From the NCBI RefSeq assembly GCF_032842945.2, contig NZ_CP146606.1:682001-746000 (forward strand): DNA of 64,000 nt. Reading direction: 5' to 3'. Made by a program: the position numbers and the translations under genes. Source of the DNA: Roseovarius sp. W115. Its GTDB lineage: Bacteria; Pseudomonadota; Alphaproteobacteria; Rhodobacterales; Rhodobacteraceae. Shown here piece after piece: positions 1-6,450 of the stretch (its first letter is position 1; each line of letters begins with the position of its first letter). The notes beneath the pieces are model-generated. The model saw nothing but the letters and a program-made list of their open reading frames with translations, made no database searches and had not been told where the DNA came from.

Positions 1-118
1 AGGCATCGTGTGGCTCATTTTGGTCAGGTCAGTAACATCATCCCCTTTGCATCGACTGGATGCCAAGGAATTCTGCCCGGTACGAAACACTGCAAAACCA
101 GTGCTTTACGCCGACACC

Positions 119-144
119 ATACCAATTTATACCAATTATACCAA
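119..144 (+). promoter_or_regulatory. Triple ATACCAA repeat upstream of the GntR gene
   Basis: Three exact copies of ATACCAA start at 119, 129 and 138, about one helical turn apart, and end 17 bases before the regulator's start codon. Phased direct repeats this close to a regulator gene suggest a binding array for autoregulation or an overlapping promoter. The repeat is seen directly; the regulatory role is inference. Confidence 0.4.
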
Positions 145-161
145 AAGTGACGCGGTGAAAG

Positions 162-890
162 ATGAGCACGTCTGTAACATCCGACGATCCCGGCATTGTC
201 ATCCCAGGCCAGATCGGGGCCACGGTCCAGATCGTGGTGGATACGCTTTTTGCGCGGATAAAGTCTGAGGAATATCAAAGAGATACGCGCCTTCCGTCTG
301 AGCGAACTCTGGCGGCGGAGTTGGGTGTGGCGCGCAACACAGTGCGCGAAGCGCTGGATGTGCTGGAGAGCCAGAACGTGATCCTGCGGCGGCCCGGATC
401 TGGCAGCTTTGTCACCTACAGGTCCAGCCCCCGCGCCGCCATGACCGCCGACAGCGTGGCAGGCGAAACCAGCCCGCTCGACCACCTTGTGGTACGGGGC
501 ATTCTGGAGCCCGAGATTGTACGGCTGGCCGTGGTGAACATGACACCGCGCATGGTGTCGGACATGGCCAAAACGCTGTCTCAGATCGAAGCGGTCACAA
601 CCGATCTCGATGCCTTTATCGCCTTGGAAGAAAAGCTTTATGTGCAGATCGCGGAGGGCACGGGCAACGCCCTTTTGGCGTCGTGCTACAGGCTGGCGGT
701 CGAAACCTACCGCCAGAGCTTTCGCACCGAGCTGCGCCGCCGAAGCCTCACGCCCAAACGCGTGCAGGACTACCAAAAACGCTACAACACGCTTTATAAC
801 GCCATCGCTTCTCGCGATGTGGCGCAAGCAGTGGAATTCATCAAACTGCACCTCGTGGAAGAGCAAAAACTACTCTTGCAGGACGGATAA
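162..890 (+). CDS. GntR-family (FadR-type) transcriptional regulator
   Basis: This 242-residue cytoplasmic DNA-binding protein has the two-part layout of the FadR subfamily. An N-terminal winged helix (about residues 20-90) carries the family core LPSERTLAAELGVARNTVREAL followed by the wing LRRPGSGSFV. An all-helical FCD-type effector domain (about 105-235) follows. FCD regulators usually sense small organic acids through a metal or carboxylate site; no ligand can be assigned here. The ATG at 162 follows GGTGAAAG and the triple ATACCAA array. The gene it controls may lie left of the window. The family call is firm, the effector unknown. Confidence 0.88.
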   Translation: MSTSVTSDDPGIVIPGQIGATVQIVVDTLFARIKSEEYQRDTRLPSERTLAAELGVARNTVREALDVLESQNVILRRPGSGSFVTYRSSPRAAMTADSVAGETSPLDHLVVRGILEPEIVRLAVVNMTPRMVSDMAKTLSQIEAVTTDLDAFIALEEKLYVQIAEGTGNALLASCYRLAVETYRQSFRTELRRRSLTPKRVQDYQKRYNTLYNAIASRDVAQAVEFIKLHLVEEQKLLLQDG

Positions 891-921
891 AGGTTAACGC
901 CCTTATTTTGCTGGAATTTGG

Positions 922-976
922 GCGTCGGTATTACATCGGTATCACGTCGGTATCGCGTCGGTGCGGGATCGGTAAA
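922..976. repeat. Tandem 11-bp repeat array, locus 1
   Basis: Five consecutive 11-bp units run from 922 to 976: GCGTCGGTATT, ACATCGGTATC, ACGTCGGTATC, GCGTCGGTGCG and GGATCGGTAAA. The same unit in the opposite orientation forms a second array at 60709-60775. The array lies just past the 3' end of the GntR gene. The rest of the 891-1168 gap shows no gene. It contains the 18-mer TGCGGACAAAGCGGACCT at 1107-1124, which recurs exactly at 5930-5947. Confidence 0.75.
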
Positions 977-1168
977 GCACCCCAGTTAACAGGGCGCACG
1001 ATGGGTTTCTCAATGTTCAAGGATTGGTAGTCAAAGTTTGGCGCGTGATGTGCTTGGCGAAATTCAGGGTTTACAGATTTGTTCTGAGAGCGCTTGGGGT
1101 CTTCTTTGCGGACAAAGCGGACCTAAAGTCTCGCGATGTATTGACCAATTCTCATCAGATCCGAGGCT

Positions 1169-1768
1169 TCAATTTGGCTGTGCAATTTTTTGGCTGCTCA
1201 GCCTCGCTTCCAAAAACCGTCTGAGAATGTTTCGTGCGTCATCAGCATTCGAAACAGTTCCGTGGGCCAGCAGAGTCCATAGACCATAGACCATGGCAAG
1301 ATATTCCAATGAGAGCGTTCTTGCGTCATTTCTACGGAACCCCAAGCTGCGCAAGTCGTGCACAATATTACTGGTCATGCGTCTCGTATTGATTTTCTCC
1401 AACCGGGCCAGGGCTGGCGTATTCATGGCCTGTGCGCTTATGGCAAACCAAGTCGCGACCACCCGGGGTGTGACCATTTCGGCGCTGACTTGCGCCTCAA
1501 GAACAGCGTTGAGGCGATCCAGAGGTGAGCTCGATTGTTTCAATCGCACACGTGTGGCGGCGCCCAGCCTCACGTATAAGTGGCGATAGACAGCAGCAAT
1601 AACGGCATTCTTATCGCCGAAGTAGTAAAGAATATGACTTGGCGCGACGCCAGCATAACGCGCTATGGCTTTGAGACTTGTGTTTTCGAAGCCTTCCGAA
1701 TGGATGCAATCCATGACGGCCTCGATTATTTGTCTGCGGCGTACCGGCTCCATTCCAACCTTGGGCAT
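1169..1768 (-). CDS. TetR-family regulator, BetI-like
   Basis: This 199-residue repressor opens with MPKVGMEPVRRRQIIEAVMD, very close to the start of BetI, the choline-responsive repressor of glycine betaine synthesis. The helix-turn-helix occupies about residues 25-55 (TSLKAIARYAGVAPSHILYYFGDK). The rest is a ligand-binding TetR_C domain. It is divergent from the Rieske oxygenase at 1874, with a palindrome between them at 1816, so it probably controls that gene. True betI normally sits with betA and betB, which are absent here, so the ligand is more safely described as a quaternary amine or related compound. Confidence 0.82.
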   Translation of the reverse strand: MPKVGMEPVRRRQIIEAVMDCIHSEGFENTSLKAIARYAGVAPSHILYYFGDKNAVIAAVYRHLYVRLGAATRVRLKQSSSPLDRLNAVLEAQVSAEMVTPRVVATWFAISAQAMNTPALARLEKINTRRMTSNIVHDLRSLGFRRNDARTLSLEYLAMVYGLWTLLAHGTVSNADDARNILRRFLEARLSSQKIAQPN

Positions 1769-1815
1769 GCGATCTCCATTCGCATTCTCACACTACGGTT
1801 CAAAAATAGTTTTTC

Positions 1816-1831
1816 TTGACCGAACGTTCAA
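1816..1831. promoter_or_regulatory. Candidate TetR/BetI operator
   Basis: TTGACCGAACGTTCAA lies in the 105-bp divergent region between the BetI-like gene and the Rieske gene. It has a perfect 8-bp core palindrome (GAACGTTC, 1822-1829) with TTGA and TCAA at the two ends. The length and position suit a TetR dimer controlling both promoters. The palindrome is visible; the assignment is inference. Confidence 0.5.
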
Positions 1832-1873
1832 ACAAAATAAATTTGGAATGCAATCACTCCAGAGAATCAGCCG

Positions 1874-3010
1874 ATGACACAGGAAATCTTCGATTGGCCA
1901 AACCGCGAGCTTGAAGCGGCGCAAACCCTTCCATCACGATACTTTTTTGACCCGGCGATCTTCGATGCCGAGAAGCGCGCGATTTTCTACAAGGCCTGGC
2001 ACTTTGCCTGTCATCCGAACGAAATTGAGGAGCCGGGCCAGTTTGTCGTCGTCGATATTTTCGACCAAAGCGTCATCATTGTGCGCGGAAGAGATGGCGA
2101 AATTCGTGCGTTTCACAATGTATGCCAGCACCGGGGCAACAGACTGGTGACCGAGCGCCGGGGTCATGTCAGGACATTCGTATGTGCGTATCATGCGTGG
2201 ACATACGGTCTTGGTGGAGAGCTTCGTGGTGCGCCACGCACCGAACGATTGGAGGGTTTTGACAAGTCAAAGTTTGGACTGAAAGCCGTGCGTGTTGAGT
2301 ATTTTGCAGGGTTTGTTTACTTTAATCTGTATGAAGACGCTGCGCCCATGACGAACCTCTTTCCAGGCGCGGAGGCTTACTTTCTCGATCTTTGTCCCGA
2401 TATCAAAGACATGCGGCTTGACAGTGAGGAAGACATGGTCGTGCCCGTGAACTGGAAAGTGATCGTCGACAACGCCATTGAATCCTATCACGTAATGCTG
2501 TCGGGCCCCTGCCACAAAGAGCTGGCTGACTTTCTCGATTTCGAGAAGGATTTACCCATCTGTCGGGGAAATTGGTGGACATTGGGAGGGCCAGTAAAGC
2601 CGGGACTCGACAAGATGTTTGGCGTTCCGATTGGTGACGAGCCTTACCAGACAGAGACCTACATGAATTGGTGGCTCTTTCCCGCCACGTGCTTGTACTT
2701 CGTGCCCTACACTGACCTTGTATCGACTTTTCTGATTATTCCGACGGGGCCAGAAGAAACCTTTGTGCGCTTTGGATATTACACCCCAAACCGCCCGGAA
2801 ACGAAGATCACCTCTGCGTGCAAGGACTGGATGAACGGCGGTTTGGGGCCGGAAGACATTGAGTTGAACCTCACGGTGCAGAAGGGCCTGAAGTCATTCG
2901 GCTTTGATCAGGGGCGATACATGATTGACGCGGAACGGAGTGCAGAGAGCGAGCATGCCGTACATCACTTTCACAATCTGGTCCACGGTGCGCTGACGTC
3001 GCATCAGTAG
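1874..3010 (+). CDS. Rieske non-haem iron oxygenase, alpha subunit
   Basis: This 378-residue protein belongs to the ring-hydroxylating oxygenase alpha-subunit group that includes GbcA (glycine betaine), Stc2 (stachydrine) and CntA (carnitine) demethylases. The Rieske cluster is complete: C-Q-H, 17 residues, then C-A-Y-H (near residues 86-109). In the catalytic domain the usual DN..E.YH segment is present (DNAIESYH), but the next ligand position is unusual. The text is YHVMLSGPCHKEL, so the canonical H-X4-5-H spacing holds S/G and the next His is eight residues on. GPEDIELN supplies the usual Asp. No reductase is adjacent. With the BetI-like regulator and tmm nearby, a methylated-amine substrate is likely but unproven. 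Confidence 0.85.
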   Translation: MTQEIFDWPNRELEAAQTLPSRYFFDPAIFDAEKRAIFYKAWHFACHPNEIEEPGQFVVVDIFDQSVIIVRGRDGEIRAFHNVCQHRGNRLVTERRGHVRTFVCAYHAWTYGLGGELRGAPRTERLEGFDKSKFGLKAVRVEYFAGFVYFNLYEDAAPMTNLFPGAEAYFLDLCPDIKDMRLDSEEDMVVPVNWKVIVDNAIESYHVMLSGPCHKELADFLDFEKDLPICRGNWWTLGGPVKPGLDKMFGVPIGDEPYQTETYMNWWLFPATCLYFVPYTDLVSTFLIIPTGPEETFVRFGYYTPNRPETKITSACKDWMNGGLGPEDIELNLTVQKGLKSFGFDQGRYMIDAERSAESEHAVHHFHNLVHGALTSHQ

Positions 3011-3088
3011 GCGTATCAGGCTCTTGGCAAGTGCGTTTCCTGATGTCCCTTCCGGACTCAAACCGGCCCTTGCTCAAAGCCGCACCCC

Positions 3089-4342
3089 TCATCCAATCAC
3101 CCGCGCGCCCAGTTCAGGCCCGTGTTCGGCGCGGCCAAGCCTTTGGTCCCACATCTGGCCCAGATCCTGCATCTCGGCTCGCAAGAGCGCTTCGTGCTGC
3201 CTGAGCCAACCCGGCACAGAGCCAAATTCGACCACTCTTGCGCGGCCCTTTTCAATGCGCACCACGGGCCAATCGCCTATCAACGCATTGTCGATGCCAA
3301 ACATATCTGTGCCCCACCATTCGGCTGGGCCAAAGGCGTGGGTGACATGGCCCAACTGTTTCATTGCGGCCAATACTGAGGACGGCGTGACACTGTCGGC
3401 CTTCTCTACTGCGGCATGCCAGATATCGAGGATGGCGGCGTATTCCCAGCTCACCGCGGTCCAGCCGTCAGGATAGCGGCTGTTATATTCTTCAAAGAAG
3501 GCATTGGGCTGATTGAAGAAGAACGCTTTTTCACTGAGTGCAGGGTCGTCAAAATCAGGGAACTGGAAGGTGACACCTTCCATGAAGTCTCGCCCCAGTC
3601 GCTCCACCAGTTTCTGGTAGTGATCCAACGTACAGGACAGGATTTGACCGCCATACCCCTGCGCGGCTGCATATTCTGTCAGGGCATGCACCATGGGCGT
3701 ATAGCTGGTGCACCAGCAAAGGATATCGGGCTTGGCCGCCAGCATGGGCCCCGCGACATCCTCGGCGGAGGCACCTTCGGCGGGGTATTGCACCTCTTTG
3801 ACAATCTCGATGCCCGCCGCCTTGAAGGCCGCGCGGTAGGTGGCGAGAGATGGCAGGCCCATGCCATCCTGTTGGGCGCAGAGGGCCACGGTTTTCAGCT
3901 CTGGCCGGGTACGGGTGAGCCACTCGACGCCCGTCACAACATAGACAGGGTGCACCTCGGAGGGCGCGATCAGGTATGGCGAATCCGGAGACAGATCGGA
4001 GGGCAGAAGTGTCGAGGTCAGGATGCGACGCGCGTGCAAGTCATCGGCCACAGCTGCGTAAGCATCCCCGCCTAACATCATCATCAGCTTGATGTCATGG
4101 GTCTGTAAAAGCTGTGCCGCACCTTCCCGCGCGGTCTGTTCGGTATCGCCACAGTCTTGGGCATGAATGGCAATCGGATACCGCCGCCCATTGATGAGCA
4201 CGCCGCCCGCCCGGTTCAGCCAGTTTTCCCAGATGCGGCATCCGTGTAGCCCGGGCAGACCCCAAGATACAGCCTGACCGGACAAGGGCGCCAGAAACCC
4301 AATATCCACCGTATTGGTCATGCCCACCGACAGACGTGGCAT
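3089..4342 (-). CDS. Type 1 periplasmic-binding-fold protein (branched-chain amino acid/urea ABC type), apparently unexported
   Basis: The 417 residues show the fold of LivJ/UrtA/AmiC-like solute-binding proteins: VDIGFLAPLSGQA at the start, NRAGGVLINGRRYPI, and alternating lobes to about residue 370. There is no signal peptide. The frame upstream of the ATG at 4342 reads polar residues (ISPNRRRPIDTSSFAQRL), not a hydrophobic segment. No permease or ATPase gene is adjacent. It is convergent with the Rieske gene and divergent from tmm. It could be a cytoplasmic sensor, as AmiC is for amidase, or its start may be misjudged. The ligand is unknown. Confidence 0.72.
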   Translation of the reverse strand: MPRLSVGMTNTVDIGFLAPLSGQAVSWGLPGLHGCRIWENWLNRAGGVLINGRRYPIAIHAQDCGDTEQTAREGAAQLLQTHDIKLMMMLGGDAYAAVADDLHARRILTSTLLPSDLSPDSPYLIAPSEVHPVYVVTGVEWLTRTRPELKTVALCAQQDGMGLPSLATYRAAFKAAGIEIVKEVQYPAEGASAEDVAGPMLAAKPDILCWCTSYTPMVHALTEYAAAQGYGGQILSCTLDHYQKLVERLGRDFMEGVTFQFPDFDDPALSEKAFFFNQPNAFFEEYNSRYPDGWTAVSWEYAAILDIWHAAVEKADSVTPSSVLAAMKQLGHVTHAFGPAEWWGTDMFGIDNALIGDWPVVRIEKGRARVVEFGSVPGWLRQHEALLRAEMQDLGQMWDQRLGRAEHGPELGARVIG

Positions 4343-4418
4343 GGCGCCGGAGATGGCCAGTCTTTGGGCGAAGCTGGAGGTATCGATGGGGCGTCTCCGG
4401 TTTGGCGAAATGAATCTG

Positions 4419-4448
4419 TTGACAGACTGGTCCAGTCTTTGGCTTAAT
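4419..4448 (+). promoter_or_regulatory. Candidate tmm promoter with operator palindrome
   Basis: A perfect -35 hexamer TTGACA occupies 4419-4424. The perfect inverted repeat AGACTGG-T-CCAGTCT (4424-4438) begins in its last base and fills the spacer before a weak -10 (CTTAAT, 4443-4448, spacer 18). A palindrome between -35 and -10 is the usual place for a repressor site. The ACTGGTCCAGT core resembles GntR/FadR-type operators. It lies between the solute-binding gene and tmm. The function is inferred. Confidence 0.5.
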
Positions 4449-4453
4449 TCAAG

Positions 4454-4485
4454 GAACCAAAAGAACCAAAGTGAAATATTGGTTC
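4454..4485. repeat. GAACCAA direct and inverted repeats in the tmm leader
   Basis: GAACCAA occurs at 4454-4460 and again at 4463-4469. Its complement TTGGTTC follows at 4479-4485, giving a 7-bp stem with a 9-nt loop, just upstream of the tmm ribosome-binding site (GGGAGAAAG near 4498). It could be a second protein-binding site or an mRNA hairpin affecting translation. Confidence 0.4.
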
Positions 4486-4510
4486 AATCCAATCCAGGGA
4501 GAAAGACCAC

Positions 4511-5854
4511 ATGGCCAAAAAACGCGTTGCCGTGATCGGCGCAGGCCCATCCGGGCTGGCACAGCTCAGGGCGTTCCAGTCCGCCAAACAAAACGGCGAG
4601 GATATTCCGGACATAGTTTGCTACGAAAAGCAGGACGACTGGGGCGGTCTGTGGAAATACACCTGGCGCACGGGCGTCGGCGCGGATGGTGAGCCGTGCC
4701 ATGGCTCGATGTATCGCTATCTGTGGTCGAATGGTCCCAAAGAGGGGTTGGAGTTTGCCGACTACACTTTTGATGAGCATTTCGGCAAAGAGATCGCAAG
4801 TTACCCGCCGCGCGCGGTTCTGTTCGACTATATCGAAGGCCGGGTGAAAAAGGCCGGCGTGCGCGACTGGATCCGGTTCAACAACACCATTCGCGATGTG
4901 CGCTATGATGAGGGTTCGGGCAAGTTCACAGTGACAGCGCGGGATTCTGTGAACGATTCCGAGACAGCCGAAGAGTTTGATCATGTGGTGGTGGCCAGTG
5001 GGCATTTCTCGTCGCCCAATGTGCCCTACTACCCCGGGTTTGAGAGCTTCAATGGCCGCGTGCTGCATGCCCATGATTTCCGCGATGCACGTGAATTCAC
5101 GAACAAGGACATCTTGATCCTTGGCACGTCTTATTCGGCCGAGGACATCGGATCACAATGCTGGAAATACGGCTGCAAGTCGGTGACGGTGGCCCATCGT
5201 ACGGCGCCCATGGGTTACGACTGGCCCGATAATTGGGAGGAAGTGCCTGCGCTTGTGAAGGTCGAGGGCAAGACGGCGCATTTCAAGGATGGGTCCAGCA
5301 AGGATGTTGACGCGATCATCCTGTGCACCGGCTACAAGCATCATTTCCCCTTCCTGCCCGATGATCTGCGCCTGAAGACGGCCAACCGTCTGGCGGCGGC
5401 GGATCTCTACAAAGGCGTGGTGTGGAACAAGAATCCCAAGATGTTCTACCTGGGCATGCAGGACCAGTGGTACACGTTCAACATGTTTGACGCCCAGGCC
5501 TGGTGGGTGCGGGACCAGATTATGGGCAAGATTGATTTGCCCGATCAGGCCACGATGGAGGCCGATCCGGTGGCGCGTGAGGCGGCAGAAGACGCTTTGG
5601 AGGATGACTACGCCTGTATCCGCTATCAGGGGGATTATGTGCGTGAGTTGATTGCCGAGACGGATTATCCCAGCTTTGATGTGGACGCGGCCAATCAAGC
5701 CTTCTTTGAGTGGAAGAAGCACAAGAAGAAGGGCATCATGGAGTTCCGCAACCATGGCTATACCTCGCCCATGACCGGCAAAAAGGCCCCGGCGCACCAC
5801 ACACCATGGAAAGACGCGCTGGATGACAGTCTGGAGAGTTATCTGCAGACGTAA
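4511..5854 (+). CDS. tmm: Trimethylamine monooxygenase Tmm
   Basis: This 447-residue flavin-containing monooxygenase oxidises trimethylamine to trimethylamine N-oxide with NADPH and O2 in the cytoplasm (the Tmm family of marine Roseobacter and SAR11 bacteria). The FAD Rossmann motif GAGPSG is at residues 9-14. The NADPH loop reads GTSYSAED, and a LCTGY motif stands for the FMO FATGY. Long runs such as [20 protein letters not shown] and [16 protein letters not shown] are those of Roseobacter Tmm. The start follows a GGGAGAAAG ribosome site. The usual partners (tdm demethylase and the TMAO transporter genes tmoXWV) are not next to it. A strong terminator follows. Confidence 0.94.
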   Translation: MAKKRVAVIGAGPSGLAQLRAFQSAKQNGEDIPDIVCYEKQDDWGGLWKYTWRTGVGADGEPCHGSMYRYLWSNGPKEGLEFADYTFDEHFGKEIASYPPRAVLFDYIEGRVKKAGVRDWIRFNNTIRDVRYDEGSGKFTVTARDSVNDSETAEEFDHVVVASGHFSSPNVPYYPGFESFNGRVLHAHDFRDAREFTNKDILILGTSYSAEDIGSQCWKYGCKSVTVAHRTAPMGYDWPDNWEEVPALVKVEGKTAHFKDGSSKDVDAIILCTGYKHHFPFLPDDLRLKTANRLAAADLYKGVVWNKNPKMFYLGMQDQWYTFNMFDAQAWWVRDQIMGKIDLPDQATMEADPVAREAAEDALEDDYACIRYQGDYVRELIAETDYPSFDVDAANQAFFEWKKHKKKGIMEFRNHGYTSPMTGKKAPAHHTPWKDALDDSLESYLQT

Positions 5855-5873
5855 GTTTGGCGGAATGAATTTG

Positions 5874-5909
5874 AGACCGGCTGCACCCGAGGGGTGTGGC
5901 CGGTTTTTT
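5874..5909 (+). terminator. Rho-independent terminator after tmm
   Basis: An outer stem ACCGGC/GCCGGT (5876-5881 with 5899-5904) encloses an inner stem CACCC/GGGTG with a GAG loop. A run of six T (5904-5909) follows. It lies 20 bases past the tmm stop, which marks tmm as a single-gene or last-gene unit. Confidence 0.9.
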
Positions 5910-5954
5910 GTTGGGGTGTAGGTCTGGAATGCGGACAAAGCGGACCTTGAAAGG

Positions 5955-6131
5955 TCACTTCTTGTCTCGCGCGGCCTTCTCTTCTTTCGTCAGTTTATTG
6001 TTCCAAACGTTTTTGCTTAAGCCAAGCTCGCTTGGAAGCGGTTTGGTTTTTCCAACGCTGACCTTGCCGCCCTTGTTCATGAACTCCCGAATAAGCGCAT
6101 CATCCGTGTTTTTTCTGGGAACATATTTCAT
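5955..6131 (-). CDS. Small basic conserved hypothetical protein
   Basis: A 58-residue protein begins at MKYVPRKNTDDALIREF and ends in a lysine-rich tail (KLTKEEKAARDKK). I use the ATG at 6131 because residues further upstream read like intergenic sequence. It has no membrane segment and no Cys or His metal motif, and is strongly basic with a predicted helical C-terminus. Proteins of this appearance are common hypotheticals in Rhodobacterales. I do not recognise a function. It is convergent with tmm and lies next to the dispersed 202-bp repeat. Confidence 0.6.
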   Translation of the reverse strand: MKYVPRKNTDDALIREFMNKGGKVSVGKTKPLPSELGLSKNVWNNKLTKEEKAARDKK

Positions 6132-6199
6132 GGGTTGGACCCTACATCGTCCCCGCACCCCAAGCAACGACGGCTTTGCGGACAAAGCTGCCGTTGAAC

Positions 6200-6401
6200 A
6201 CCCTCGCGCGGAATCAAGGGCCGCAGGCCCGCCGCGCGATCGCCAGACCGCCCCATCGGGCTGGCGATTGGCTCACGCAAGCGCGCCGATCCAAGGACAT
6301 GCAGACTTGGCTGACATAAAGTGTTCAGAATTTGTAAAGGGTCGCCATCCCGCGGTCTGGCGATCGCGCGCCTCTGCTGATTAACGTGCAACACGGGCTC
6401 A
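6200..6401. repeat. Dispersed 202-bp element, copy 1
   Basis: This stretch matches 43111-43312 over 202 bases without a gap; I count about six mismatches. Inside it CGCGCGATCGCCAGACCGC (6233-6251) is repeated as a perfect inverted copy at 6352-6370, giving a 138-bp unit with 19-bp ends. A shorter nested hairpin uses ATCGCCAG/CTGGCGAT (6239-6246 with 6261-6268). It fills the otherwise gene-free 6132-6450. It may be a MITE-like element or a structured RNA; short ORFs within it are not credible genes. Confidence 0.8.
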
Positions 6402-6450
6402 AACCGGTCATTTAGACATAGCAGTGCGTTGATGAGATGAACGTGTGCCC

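Noticed and set aside
1..118. Gene fragment at the left edge
   Set aside because: No frame in this short stretch shows recognisable protein sequence; it is more likely intergenic.
24..866. Long minus-strand open frame opposite the GntR gene
   Set aside because: It is the antisense of a well-supported GntR gene, has no ribosome site and no recognisable domain.
922..976. CRISPR array
   Set aside because: The 11-bp units are contiguous without spacers and there are no cas genes.
3416..4075. 219-codon plus-strand frame opposite the solute-binding gene
   Set aside because: It is a shadow of the conserved binding-fold protein; its sequence is rich in unconserved His and Gly typical of antisense frames in GC-rich DNA.
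4484..5938. Two long antisense frames over tmm
   Set aside because: tmm is firmly identified; the antisense frames have no family resemblance and one crosses the terminator.
6128..6394. 88-codon minus-strand frame in the 202-bp element, with a counterpart at 43228-43605
   Set aside because: The shared peptide follows from the repeated DNA; differences between copies do not favour synonymous sites and there is no ribosome site.
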